The notes under the pieces are model-generated. The model saw only the letters and a list, made by a program, of their open reading frames with translations. It had not been told where the DNA came from and did not search any database. DNA of 64,000 nt from contig CAWJSC010000002.1 in NCBI GenBank assembly GCA_963845425.1, forward strand, positions 317,745 to 381,744, written 5' to 3'. The position numbers and the translations under genes were made by a program. The first letter of the stretch is position 1, and each line of letters opens with the position of its first letter. Shown here in pieces: positions 36,568 to 45,481 of this stretch. The stretch is from DATDAH01 sp963845425. Lineage in GTDB: Bacteria > Actinomycetota > Acidimicrobiia > Acidimicrobiales > DATDAH01.

Positions 36568-38961
36568 TCAGGGGTCCGTCACGAGCGAGCGACCGATCAC
36601 GCCGTCGGCCTCGAGCCGGTCGATCTCGTCGGCGGTCAGGCCGACCTCCCGTAGCAGCTCGTCGTTGTGCTCGCCCAGCAGCGGCGCGGGCCGGGTGTGG
36701 ACACGCTCGGGACCCCGGGAGAGCGTGAACGGCAGGGTGCTGAGGCGAGATCGGCCCGCCACCGGATGGTCCACCTCCTCGAAGAACCCGCGGGCCTGCA
36801 GCTGGTCCAGGTCGGGCTGGTCGTGAGGTTGGACGACCTTGCCGACGGGGACCCCCGCCGACCAGAGGTGATCGACGATCGCGTCGGCGGACCGCAACTC
36901 GCACCAGGCCTGCAGGTGCTCGTCGATGGCGTCGTGGGCGGCCACCCGGCCGGCGGTCGTGGCGAGGGCCGGGTCGAGGGCCCAGCCCGGCTCACCCAGG
37001 GCCCGCCCGAGCGCCGCCCACTGGTCGTCGGTCTCGACCGCGATCGCCACCCAGCTGTCCCGCCGGCCCTTGTGGTCCTCGTCGGCGCTCAGGTACAGGT
37101 TCTGGGGCGCCGCCATCGGGCCCCGGTTGCCCGTGCGCTGGAGGAGCGCGCCGTAGGCCGAGTGCTCGATCACCTGCTCGGCCGTGACGTTCAGGGCGGC
37201 GTCGACCAAGGCCGCCTCCACCAGGCCACCCTCGCCCGTGCGGTCCCGGTGCTCGAGGGCCAGCAGCAGCCCGACGAGGGCGTGGAGCCCGGCGTTGGGG
37301 TCCCCGACGCAGTACGGCTCGAGCGGGAGGAGGTCCTCGTGCCCGGTCAGCCACGTCAGCCCGGCGGCGTCCTCGATCACGAAGGCGAAGGCCGGCAGGT
37401 CGCGCCACGGGCCGTCGAGGCCGAACCCGGGCATGCGGACCATGATCAGGTCCGGGCGGTCGGCCTGCAGGGCCTCGAGGCCCAAGCCGAGCTGGTCGAG
37501 CACCCGGGGCGTGTGGTTCTCGACGACCACGTCGCAGGTGGCCACGACGCTGTGCAGCAGCTCGATGCCTCGCGGGTCGCTCAGGTCGAGGGTCAGGCTC
37601 CGCTTGTTGGTGTTGAGCGCGGAGAAGATCGGCCCCCGCTCCCACCACTGAGCCTCCGTCGGCGGGACGCCGCCGACCAGGCGGACGCCGTCGGGCCGCT
37701 GGGCCGACTCGAGGTGGATCACGTCGGCGCCGAGCAGCGCCAGCATGCTGCCGACCAGCGGCCCGGCCCAGTACGACGTCATGTCGAGGATCCGCAGCCC
37801 GCTGAACGGGAGCAGCCCGCCGCCGCGGCGACGCTCCGCCGGCAACGGGGCGGTGGCCTCGTCGATGGCGTGCTCGCCCAGGCGCGGCGCCGGCCCCGGC
37901 GGCCGCAGGTCCACCGAGCTCAGGCGGTACGGCGGCCGGGGGTTCATGGCCCCGTCGCGGGGGTTGGCGGCGAAGGTGCCCCGCTCGCACAGGTGGTCGA
38001 CGGTCGGCGCGTTGGCGCCGTTGACGATGGGCGCGTTCGGGATGCGGAAGGCCGACGCCTGGTCCAGGACCTCGTCGACGGTGTGGCCACCGATCCACTC
38101 GTCGATGATGGGCGTCAGCGCCGTGCGGTCCAAGAAGAGCTTCGGGTCCTCGGTCCACTCGGGGTGGCCGACCATCATGCAGAAGTCGAGCCACTGCTGG
38201 CCGGTGCCGCACCCCAGCCCGACCAGGCCGTCGCGGGCCGCAGCCACACCGGGCGTCGGGACGAAGCGCCGGCGCCGCATGGGGCTGCCGAGCTGGTCGT
38301 TGAACGTGACCGGGTGGTAGGTGAGGCTCAGGACCAGCGCCTCGAGCATCGACACGTCGACCAGCTCGCCCTCGGCGCCGCCCCGGCGCCGTGAGGCCAG
38401 CGCCCCGATGGCGGCGAAGGTCCCGGCCACCCACTCCCCGATCTGGCCACCGACGTGGACGGGGGCCCGGTCGGGCCGCCCCCGGGCCAGCCCGACGATG
38501 CCACCTGACCAGGCCTGCAGGGTGAACTCGGTGGCCGGGCGGTCGCGCCACGGGCCCGTCAGCCCGAAGGGCGAGATGGCCACGACGGTGAGGTGCGGGT
38601 GGGTCCGACGGAGCTCGTCGGGGGCGAGCGTGGCGTGCTCGCCCCCGGTGGAGCCCGGCGACCAGACCGCGACCTCGGCGCCGGCCAGCAGCTCGTGCAG
38701 CGCCGTCCGGTCCCCGTCGTCGTCCGGGTCGACGACGACGCTGCGCTTCGAGGCGCCCAGGAAGTTGAAGAGGGCGCCGTCGTCGTCGGCCGGGATCGTG
38801 GCCCCGGAGGCGGACCAGCGCCGGAGGGGGTCACCGACCGGCGACTCGACCTTGACGACGTCCGCCCCACCGTCGGCGAGCAGCTTCGTGGCGTAGGCCC
38901 CGGCGATCCAGGTCGACAGGTCGACGACCCGGCAGCCGCTCAGCGGCGGGTCGGACGACAC
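36568..38961 (-). CDS. Tandem CaiB/BaiF class III CoA-transferase
   Basis: 797 aa, two complete family III CoA-transferase folds in one chain (about 1-370 and 385-797). Each begins with the family's opening motif (GCRVVDLSTWIAGAYATKLL; GLRILDMTSYWAGPLVGSML). The catalytic Asp, found in a GDxxxG motif, is present in the second half (Asp554, GDPNAGLH), but the first half has GGQIGEW there, so only the second half is likely to carry the acyl anhydride. It moves CoA between carboxylic acids. Last of a five-gene operon; 3 bp after the enoyl-CoA hydratase gene. Confidence 0.85.
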   Translation of the reverse strand: MSSDPPLSGCRVVDLSTWIAGAYATKLLADGGADVVKVESPVGDPLRRWSASGATIPADDDGALFNFLGASKRSVVVDPDDDGDRTALHELLAGAEVAVWSPGSTGGEHATLAPDELRRTHPHLTVVAISPFGLTGPWRDRPATEFTLQAWSGGIVGLARGRPDRAPVHVGGQIGEWVAGTFAAIGALASRRRGGAEGELVDVSMLEALVLSLTYHPVTFNDQLGSPMRRRRFVPTPGVAAARDGLVGLGCGTGQQWLDFCMMVGHPEWTEDPKLFLDRTALTPIIDEWIGGHTVDEVLDQASAFRIPNAPIVNGANAPTVDHLCERGTFAANPRDGAMNPRPPYRLSSVDLRPPGPAPRLGEHAIDEATAPLPAERRRGGGLLPFSGLRILDMTSYWAGPLVGSMLALLGADVIHLESAQRPDGVRLVGGVPPTEAQWWERGPIFSALNTNKRSLTLDLSDPRGIELLHSVVATCDVVVENHTPRVLDQLGLGLEALQADRPDLIMVRMPGFGLDGPWRDLPAFAFVIEDAAGLTWLTGHEDLLPLEPYCVGDPNAGLHALVGLLLALEHRDRTGEGGLVEAALVDAALNVTAEQVIEHSAYGALLQRTGNRGPMAAPQNLYLSADEDHKGRRDSWVAIAVETDDQWAALGRALGEPGWALDPALATTAGRVAAHDAIDEHLQAWCELRSADAIVDHLWSAGVPVGKVVQPHDQPDLDQLQARGFFEEVDHPVAGRSRLSTLPFTLSRGPERVHTRPAPLLGEHNDELLREVGLTADEIDRLEADGVIGRSLVTDP

Positions 38962-38964
38962 CGG

Positions 38965-39930
38965 TCAGTCCGACGCGGGCTGGTTGCGACCGGAGTGGCT
39001 CAGCCGCCACTCCGGCGGGTACCGGTTGTCGTTGTCCTTGACCTTTTTGTTGAGGCCCTTGTCCATCGTGTCCTTGTCGAGGACACTGCGCTTGCCGTCG
39101 ACGTCGTCGCGCATCTGCGGGCCCATCGTCTCCATCCAGGCGCTGAGCAGGGAGCCCATGTACTCGCCCTGCTGCTGCTTCATGATCTCGAAGAAGGTCT
39201 TCTGCATGAAGACGGTGTCGGTGGGCCGGGTGATGGCGCACGCCATGGCGTACTTCTGGACCTCCGCCTCCAGGTCCTCCCGGGGCACGACGCTGTTGAG
39301 GAAGTTGCAGTCGTACATCTCGTCGGCCGTGAACGGGCGGCCGGTGAAGACCATCTCCTGGAACTTGCGCAGCCCCATGGTCATCGCCCACTGCCACATC
39401 CGGGGCGCGTAGCCGACGTAGCGGAATGCCGGGTGCCCGAAGAGGGCGTCGTCGGAGGAGATGACGAGGTCGGCGTCGGCCGCTTGGTAGAAGTGCCAGC
39501 CGTAGCAGTAGCCCTTTACCTCGAGGATGCTGATCTTCTTGAACTGCTGGAGGCTGCGGCAGCCCCCCGCCGGGTTGGCGTACCAGTGGACCAGCCCGGC
39601 GCCGGCCCGGTAGGCCCGTGGCGGCGGCATCGTCACGTCGTCGTCGGGGTCGATGCCGAACTCCTCGTGCAGCGAGGTGCCCTCACGCTGCTTGGCCATG
39701 AGCTCGTCGAGGTCGGCGCCGGTGCCCAGGTGGTCACCGACGCCCCGGACGACGAGGACCTTCACGTCGTCGTCGATGCTGGCCTTGAAGATCAGGTCCC
39801 CGTAGCGGCGCCGGGCGCCGATGGTCGTGGTGTTCAGCTGGTCGGGACGGTCGATGGTGATCGTGGCGATCCGGTTCTCGACGTCCTTCTCGTAGCGGAT
39901 GATCTCTTCGGGGGGCGGGACATCGGTCAC
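38965..39930 (-). CDS. Enoyl-CoA hydratase/isomerase family protein
   Basis: GTG 39930 overlaps the upstream stop (GTGA), which fixes the start (321 aa); the open frame extends further only as a shadow. Crotonase core: ITIDRPDQLNTTTIGARRRYGDLI, LVVRGVGDHLGTGADLDEL (first oxyanion region), VKGYCYGWHFYQAADADLVISSDDALFGHPA. The catalytic Glu positions of true hydratases are not clearly conserved (GYAPRMWQWAMTMG), so another crotonase-type reaction is possible. Long C-terminal extension (KRSVLDKDTMDKGLNKKVKD). Acts between the M24-like protein and the CoA-transferase in the operon. Confidence 0.8.
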   Translation of the reverse strand: MTDVPPPEEIIRYEKDVENRIATITIDRPDQLNTTTIGARRRYGDLIFKASIDDDVKVLVVRGVGDHLGTGADLDELMAKQREGTSLHEEFGIDPDDDVTMPPPRAYRAGAGLVHWYANPAGGCRSLQQFKKISILEVKGYCYGWHFYQAADADLVISSDDALFGHPAFRYVGYAPRMWQWAMTMGLRKFQEMVFTGRPFTADEMYDCNFLNSVVPREDLEAEVQKYAMACAITRPTDTVFMQKTFFEIMKQQQGEYMGSLLSAWMETMGPQMRDDVDGKRSVLDKDTMDKGLNKKVKDNDNRYPPEWRLSHSGRNQPASD

Positions 39931-41042
39931 GGCGTTTGGCTCCTGAGCAGCTCGGGTCCGGCGGAGGTGACGACGACGGGCTCGTGGCCGAGCACCGAGC
40001 CGACACCCTCCTCCCAGACGTGGGTGGTGAGGACGAGGGTCATGCCGACCTCGAGTCGCTGCTCGGCCGCGGTCTTCGGCAGGGCGGCGGTCACCAACGG
40101 AAGGTCGTAACCGAGACCGAGGCCGCGCGCCACTGGGACGGGTGGCGGTGGCTCGCCGGCGACGGCGTAGGCGTCGAGCAGGGCGGAGGCCGAGGCATCC
40201 GGCACACAGGCGTCGAGCAGTCGGGCGCGGAGCCCGTCGGCTCGGCCGAACAGGGCGGCGCTGCGGCTCCGGTCGCCGCCGACCACGCGGGTCCGGCCCA
40301 GCTCGCCGATGTAGCCGGCGCGCACGACGCCGGCCTCGAAGGCCACCAGGTCGCCGGCTTCGACCGGGACGTCCCGGCCGGGCCGGTGCCAAGGCCGCTC
40401 CGGCGAGGTCCGCCAGGCGACGTCCTGGGCGGCGGGGGTGGTCACGCCGTCGGCCGCCATGGCCTCCATGAACACGCCGGTGAGCTGGCGCTCGGTGATC
40501 CCCGGGGCCAGCGCGGCCTCGGTGGCGGCCAGCGCCCGCTCGGCGACGGCGACCGAGGCCCGGATGGCCTCGACCTCGGTCGGAGTCTTCACCCGCCGGG
40601 CCTTGTCCAGCAGCCGCTCCCCGTCGACGACCTCGGCCGCGGGGAAGGCGGTGCCCAGGAGCGACACGGCCCCGGTGGCGAGCGCATCGGTGGCGACGAC
40701 CTTCGCCGTCGCCGCCCCCTCGACGCCCTGGAGCACCGCCAGGAAGTTCTTCGAGTTGAACGAGATGCCATACAGGCGATCGTGGGGGATCTCTGCGGGG
40801 ATGCCCTCGTCCCAGGTGCTCAGGAGGTGGATCGCCCCGGTCGCCCGGACGAGCACGCAGCCCAGGCCGAACGGTCGGGACCCGGCCATCCACAGGCGCG
40901 GGGCGCCCGACACGTAGCGGGCGTTGGCCTCGCGGCCCGCGACCAGGACATCGACGCCCGCGGCCTCGAGCTCGTCGAGGACGCGGGCGCGCCGGGCCAG
41001 GCGGAGGGCTTCGTCGTCCGGGAGGATCTCGGTGATGGCCAT
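39927..41042 (-). CDS. M24-fold protein lacking most metal ligands
   Basis: 371 aa, pita-bread (M24/creatinase) fold with the N-terminal creatinase_N domain (VLDELEAAGVDVLVAGREANARYVSG). Compared with the intact neighbour, the first metal Asp is Glu236 (FEAGVV), the second is Glu247 (IGELGRT), the His motif GHGLG reads GLGLGYD and the first Glu is Thr340. So it is probably not a metallopeptidase; it could be a metal-free enzyme like creatinase or a partner subunit. It starts 1 nt after the stop of the intact M24 gene. ATG 41042. Confidence 0.75.
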   Translation of the reverse strand: MAITEILPDDEALRLARRARVLDELEAAGVDVLVAGREANARYVSGAPRLWMAGSRPFGLGCVLVRATGAIHLLSTWDEGIPAEIPHDRLYGISFNSKNFLAVLQGVEGAATAKVVATDALATGAVSLLGTAFPAAEVVDGERLLDKARRVKTPTEVEAIRASVAVAERALAATEAALAPGITERQLTGVFMEAMAADGVTTPAAQDVAWRTSPERPWHRPGRDVPVEAGDLVAFEAGVVRAGYIGELGRTRVVGGDRSRSAALFGRADGLRARLLDACVPDASASALLDAYAVAGEPPPPVPVARGLGLGYDLPLVTAALPKTAAEQRLEVGMTLVLTTHVWEEGVGSVLGHEPVVVTSAGPELLRSQTP

Positions 41043-41043
41043 C

Positions 41044-42258
41044 TCAGAACGGGTCGTACGGGTAGTCGGTCATGGGCTCCCAGCCGTCCTTGGTGATGAG
41101 CAGCACCTCTTCGGAGCGGTAGCCGGAGGCGCCGTCGTCCCACACGATCGGCTCCAGCACCAGCACCATCCCTGCGGCGAGCACCAGCGAGGCGTCGAAC
41201 GCCTCGCCGAGGTCGCTGCCGACGAAGGGCGCCTCCGCGCTGTCGATGCCGAGCCCGTGGCCCAGGTAGAAGTGCGGCATCCACGGCACCACGCCGCCGG
41301 CGGCGCGGGTGGCGGCCGCGGTGAGGTCCGCCGCGGTCACCCCGGCCCGGGTGACGGCGAGGACGGCGCCGATGATCGCCCGCCAGCGCTCGAACTGATC
41401 CCGCTGGCGGGCGTCGGGCTCCTGGCCGACGATCCACGTGCGACCGAAGTCGGAGTGGAAACCGAGGTGGCTGATGCCGGCGTCGACCCAGAGGACGTCG
41501 CCCGCCGCCAGCTCCCGCTCGGTCGTCAACAGCGGACAGGCCAGGTCGCCGGTGGTCGTCCACGGCCCGTCCTCCATCCGCGCCGGCATGACCTGCCAGA
41601 TCGGGTCGAGGATGTTGGCGTCGGCGCCGGCATCGAAGATCGTGCGCAGGAAGGTGGCGGTGAGGTCGCTCTGGCGCACGCCCGGCGCGACGCGGGCGTG
41701 GACCTCGGCCATGGCCTGCTCGGTGATGGCCAGCCCGGCCCGCAGGCAGGCCAGCTCGTCCGGCGTCTTGACGGCCTTGGCCATGGCGACCAGGCGCCCG
41801 GCGTCCTTCGGCTTCTCGTCGAAGCGCAACCAGGGCTCCCGGCCCATGGCGTGGGTCCACTCGTCGACGGCGAGGACCGCCCCGTCGGGTACGAGACCTC
41901 GGAGTCGGTCCACGAAGGCGGCGACGCCCTCGTCGAAGTCCAGGTGCACGGGCGGGTGGAGGTGGTCGGCGGGCAGCTCGACGTGGTCCCGGGCATGGGA
42001 GAAGAGGTGCGGCCACTCGTCGTCGGCCAGGACCACGGCCACCGGCTGTTCGAAGTTGGCCCGGCCCGCATCGGCCAGCGGCCAGATGGCGCCCGTGGCG
42101 TAGACGACGTGGGTGTTGCCGAGGAGCACCAGGGCGTCGATCCCCTGCGCGGCCTGCAGGGCCCGCAGGCGGTCGAGGCGCTCCCGCTGCATCCGCGCCA
42201 GGTCGGGGGTGTCGGGGATGCTGGTGGGCGGCGCCGCCGCCATCAGCCCGGCGGACAT
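41044..42258 (-). CDS. M24 family metallopeptidase (Xaa-Pro type)
   Basis: ATG 42258 overlaps the amidohydrolase stop (ATGA), giving 404 aa. All five metal ligands are present: Asp259 (WVDAGI), Asp270 (HSDFGRT), His334 (LGHGLGID), Glu369 (VLEPIVW) and Glu383 (YRSEEVLL). Besides prolidases, M24 enzymes include ectoine hydrolase and the DMSP lyase DddP, so the substrate need not be a peptide; the catabolic operon favours a small amide or non-peptide substrate (inference). Confidence 0.85.
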   Translation of the reverse strand: MSAGLMAAAPPTSIPDTPDLARMQRERLDRLRALQAAQGIDALVLLGNTHVVYATGAIWPLADAGRANFEQPVAVVLADDEWPHLFSHARDHVELPADHLHPPVHLDFDEGVAAFVDRLRGLVPDGAVLAVDEWTHAMGREPWLRFDEKPKDAGRLVAMAKAVKTPDELACLRAGLAITEQAMAEVHARVAPGVRQSDLTATFLRTIFDAGADANILDPIWQVMPARMEDGPWTTTGDLACPLLTTERELAAGDVLWVDAGISHLGFHSDFGRTWIVGQEPDARQRDQFERWRAIIGAVLAVTRAGVTAADLTAAATRAAGGVVPWMPHFYLGHGLGIDSAEAPFVGSDLGEAFDASLVLAAGMVLVLEPIVWDDGASGYRSEEVLLITKDGWEPMTDYPYDPF

Positions 42259-43430
42259 CAGTCGTCCAGCCCGAGGTAGCGGCGGATGTTCCCGCCCACG
42301 ACCGGTACGGCGTCGTCCGGGCCGACGGCCTCGACCACCGCGGCCAGGGAGTCGCCGCTGTAGCCGTAGGTGCTCTCGTTGTGGGGGAAGTCCGTCGACC
42401 ACATCACCCGATCGAGGCCGATGCGGTCGACCAGCTCCAGGCCGAGCGGGTCGACCATGAAGGAGGCGACCATGTTCTGGTCCCAGTAGTGCTGCGGGTC
42501 GTGCTCCACCTGGAGGTTGGCGATGTGGTCAAAGGACGCCCGGATGTGCTGGGCGTCCTGGATCGCCGACGGCACCCAGTTGATCCCGCCCTCGAACCAC
42601 CCGATGCGGAGCCGGGGGTGACGGTCCAGGATCCCGCCGAGGACGTACTTGCCGAAACAGTCGCGGAACGGGGCGACGGACTGCAGCATGCCGATGCCGA
42701 TCGGGTTGAACTCGTTGGGCGTCGCGGGTGGGCTCTCGCCGATGTGGTGGGAGACGGGCACGCCCGCGTCCTCGATGACGTCCCACACCGGGTCCATCGC
42801 GGTACTCGAGTAGTCGATCGGCCGTTTGTCCTCGTCCCGGCCAGGGTTGATCGGCATGAGGAAGGTGGTGAGGCCGAGGCCCTTGAGCTCCTGGAGCGTC
42901 CGCTCGGTGCCCTCGGGGTCCCACCAGTTCACGAGGCCGACGCCGTAGATGCGGTTCCCCGACCGCTCCTGGACCTCGGCGATGTGCTCGTTGTAGATGC
43001 GGAAGCAGAGCTCCCGCACCTCCCGGTCCGGCCAGCCGAAGACGGCGAGCACCGAGTTCGGGAAGGCCAGCTCGCGGTGGACCCCCTCCGAGTCGAGCGC
43101 CGCCAGTCGGGCGTCGATGTCACCGGTGTGGGACCCCGGGATCGGGTCGTACTGGGTGAGCACCTGGATGAACTCCTTGACCAGGATCGGTGTGGTGTCG
43201 GCGGCGACCACCCAACCGCCGTCGACGTTCACCACCCGGGGGGCGCGGTCCTTCATCTTCGTCGGGAACTGCTCGTAGAAGATGTCCTCGGCCAGCGAGA
43301 TGTGGTTGTCCGCCGAGAACAGCTCGGTGCCCTCGGGGAGCCCCACGTCCGCCACCGGGCCCGGACGGCGGTCCTTGGGCGCGCCCAATCCTGCGGGCGG
43401 GTACGTCACTGCCCTCGAGCTCACGGACAT
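42258..43430 (-). CDS. Amidohydrolase-2 family (TIM-barrel) hydrolase
   Basis: 390 aa; GGGGGAAGAG lies before ATG 43430. Family features: SADNHI (metal motif on strand 1), VSHHIGE (His), LRIGWFEGGINWVPSAIQDAQ and MWSTDFPHNEST (Asp on strand 8). Such proteins are metal-dependent hydrolases or decarboxylases, common in aromatic and alicyclic catabolism. First gene of the five-gene operon, divergent from the KstD-like gene across an inverted repeat. Confidence 0.85.
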   Translation of the reverse strand: MSVSSRAVTYPPAGLGAPKDRRPGPVADVGLPEGTELFSADNHISLAEDIFYEQFPTKMKDRAPRVVNVDGGWVVAADTTPILVKEFIQVLTQYDPIPGSHTGDIDARLAALDSEGVHRELAFPNSVLAVFGWPDREVRELCFRIYNEHIAEVQERSGNRIYGVGLVNWWDPEGTERTLQELKGLGLTTFLMPINPGRDEDKRPIDYSSTAMDPVWDVIEDAGVPVSHHIGESPPATPNEFNPIGIGMLQSVAPFRDCFGKYVLGGILDRHPRLRIGWFEGGINWVPSAIQDAQHIRASFDHIANLQVEHDPQHYWDQNMVASFMVDPLGLELVDRIGLDRVMWSTDFPHNESTYGYSGDSLAAVVEAVGPDDAVPVVGGNIRRYLGLDD

Positions 43431-43477
43431 CGTCTCTTCCCCCCGTCGGCCTGCGGAGTCCGACGTTACTTCGGGTT

Positions 43478-43506
43478 CGTAGCAATCGTCAACGAAGCGT
43501 GCTACG
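43478..43506. promoter_or_regulatory. Inverted repeat CGTAGCA / TGCTACG in divergent promoter
   Basis: Perfect 7-bp arms at 43478-43484 and 43500-43506 with a 15-bp spacer (22 bp centre to centre). It lies between the amidohydrolase operon and the KstD-like gene, about 50 bp from both starts, so one regulator could control both units. Confidence 0.6.
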
Positions 43507-43554
43507 TTCCCGACCGCTCAGGGAGCGTCCCGGGGGGTGAGAGAGGGCCGTGAA

Positions 43555-45225
43555 ATGACCACGTGGGACACCACGGTCGACGTCGTGATCGTGGGATCGG
43601 GTGGCGGGGGGATGGTCGCCGCGCTCGCCGCCGCCGACGCGGGGGCCACGGCACTCGTGCTCGAGAAGCAGGAGCGGATCGGCGGGTCGACGGCCATGTC
43701 CGGGGGGATCGTGTGGGTCCCGAACAACCCCGTGATGCGGGCCGCCGGGGTCGAGGACTCCTACCAGGACGCCATGACCCACTTCGAGGCGGTGGTCGGT
43801 GACGTCGGCCCGGCCTCGTCGATCGAACGACGCCTCGCCTTCCTCACGGAGGGCAACGAGATGATCGACTTCCTCCGAGCGCGGGGCGTCCGCTTCGTCT
43901 ACTGCCCGGGCTACAGCGACTACTACTCGAGCGCGGAGGGCGGCCACGACATCGGGCGGGGCATCGAACCCGTGCCGTTCGACGGCCACGTCCTCGGGCC
44001 GTGGCTCGACAGGCTGCAGCCCGGCCTCGCCAAGAGCGTCGGCCTGGCGGTGATGACCAACGAGTCGCGGGACCTCGGCCACTACAACCGCAGCGTCGGG
44101 GCGTTCACGGTGGCGGCCCGGGTGGCGCTGCGGACCCTCGCCGCCCGGGCCCGCGGCCAGGACCTGCTGACCAACGGTGCGTCGCTCATCGCCCAGCTGC
44201 TTCAGGTGGCCATCGCCCGGGACATCCCGATCTGGACCGACGCCCCGCTCCACGAGCTCGTCGTCGAGGACGGCCGGGTCGTGGGCGTGCGCACCGTGCA
44301 CGACGGTGCGGACGTCGCGGTCCGGGCCCGCGCCGGCGTCCTGCTCTCCGCGGGTGGGTTCGCCCACAACGCCGAGATGCGTCAGCGGTTCAGCGGCGAC
44401 CAGCCGAACCAGGCCCGGTGGTCCATCGCCAACCCGGGCGACACCGGCGAGGTGCTGGAGGCCGCCATGGCCCTCGGCGCCGCGACCGACCTGATGGACG
44501 AGGCGTGGTGGTTGCCGTCCCCCCGGACGGGCCGGTTCGGCCAGTCGACCCTCGACCAGGCCCGGCAACGACCCCGCACCATCTACGTGGACGCCGCGGG
44601 TGAGCGGTTCGTCAACGAATCGAACTCCTACATGGAGGTCGGGAAGGCGATGTACGAGCGCGACAAGACGAGTCGGGCGGTGCCGTGCTGGCTGGTCTTC
44701 GACGACCGGTACCGGAAGCGGTACGCCCACCTCCGCTCCCGCCCGGGCCGGTTCCCCCGGCAGGTCTTCGAGAGCGGACGGCTCAAGCAGGCCTGGACGA
44801 TCGGTGACCTGGCCCGCCTCTGCGACATCGACGAGGCGGGTCTCGCGGCGACCATCGAACGGTTTAACGAGCACGCGGCCCAGGGCGTCGACCCGGACTA
44901 CGGACGGGGCGAGTCGGCGTACAACCGGGCGTTGGGTGACCCCAACCCGAGGGTCCACCCCTGCCTGGGGCCCATCGACGAGGCGCCGTACTACGCCGTC
45001 GAGGTCGTGCCCGGCGACATCGGTACCTGCGGCGGCCTCCTCACCGACGAGCACGCGCGGGTCACGGATGAGCAGGGCCTGCCGATCGAGGGGCTCTACG
45101 CCGCCGGCAACATCACCGCCACGGTCATGGGCCGCCACTACCTCGGGCCCGGCGCGAGCATCGCCAACAGCATGGTGTTCGGCTACATCGCCGCCCGCCA
45201 CGCCATGTCGGCAGAGGCGGCGTGA
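43555..45225 (+). CDS. KstD-like FAD-dependent dehydrogenase
   Basis: ATG 43555 is preceded by AGAGAGGG with 7-nt spacing, preferred over GTG 43537 (556 aa). FAD motif VVIVGSGGGGMVAALAAADAG, then GGSTAMSGGIVWVPNN. The C-terminal APYYAVEVVPGDIGTCGGLLTD, then GLYAAGNITATVMGRHYLGPGASI, matches 3-ketosteroid-delta1-dehydrogenase and relatives, with the catalytic Tyr of PYYAVEVVPGD conserved and a Tyr in NSYMEV. Role: alpha,beta-dehydrogenation of a cyclic ketone. It is divergent from the amidohydrolase operon. Confidence 0.85.
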   Translation: MTTWDTTVDVVIVGSGGGGMVAALAAADAGATALVLEKQERIGGSTAMSGGIVWVPNNPVMRAAGVEDSYQDAMTHFEAVVGDVGPASSIERRLAFLTEGNEMIDFLRARGVRFVYCPGYSDYYSSAEGGHDIGRGIEPVPFDGHVLGPWLDRLQPGLAKSVGLAVMTNESRDLGHYNRSVGAFTVAARVALRTLAARARGQDLLTNGASLIAQLLQVAIARDIPIWTDAPLHELVVEDGRVVGVRTVHDGADVAVRARAGVLLSAGGFAHNAEMRQRFSGDQPNQARWSIANPGDTGEVLEAAMALGAATDLMDEAWWLPSPRTGRFGQSTLDQARQRPRTIYVDAAGERFVNESNSYMEVGKAMYERDKTSRAVPCWLVFDDRYRKRYAHLRSRPGRFPRQVFESGRLKQAWTIGDLARLCDIDEAGLAATIERFNEHAAQGVDPDYGRGESAYNRALGDPNPRVHPCLGPIDEAPYYAVEVVPGDIGTCGGLLTDEHARVTDEQGLPIEGLYAAGNITATVMGRHYLGPGASIANSMVFGYIAARHAMSAEAA

Positions 45226-45230
45226 CGGCC

Positions 45231-45440
45231 TCAGATCAGGTCGACACCGTCCCGCCGGACGGTGATCGCGTGCGTCGGGCACTTCTGCGCGGCGGCGATG
45301 ACAGCCTCCTCGGGCGCCCCGGCGGGATCGACGACGAAGGCCACCTGGTCGTCGTCGAGGTCGAACGCGCCGGGCGCCCCGAAGACGCAGTGCCCCGAGC
45401 CCATGCACCGATCCGTGTCGATCTCGACGTCGAGGGCCAC
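45231..45440 (-). CDS. Small ferredoxin (probable [3Fe-4S], P450 partner)
   Basis: 69 aa. Cys12 and Cys18 in CMGSGHC and Cys54 in KCPTHAI give a single three-cysteine cluster, with Ser in place of a fourth cysteine, as in [3Fe-4S] ferredoxins that feed bacterial P450s. It is divergent from the P450 at 45482 with a 41-bp gap, consistent with joint control. Confidence 0.85.
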   Translation of the reverse strand: MALDVEIDTDRCMGSGHCVFGAPGAFDLDDDQVAFVVDPAGAPEEAVIAAAQKCPTHAITVRRDGVDLI

Positions 45441-45481
45441 CGGCCGATCGTAGGACGCTCCCCCAGGGACGGAGGTAGACG

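Noticed and set aside
39931..40893. Extension of the crotonase frame to 642 aa
   Set aside because: Shadow of the M24-like gene; GTG 39930 overlaps the upstream stop and starts the family sequence.
36568..42258. Assignment of the five-gene operon to DMSP breakdown (DddD/DddP)
   Set aside because: Only fold-level resemblance; no diagnostic residues were checked and the partner genes do not match known ddd clusters.
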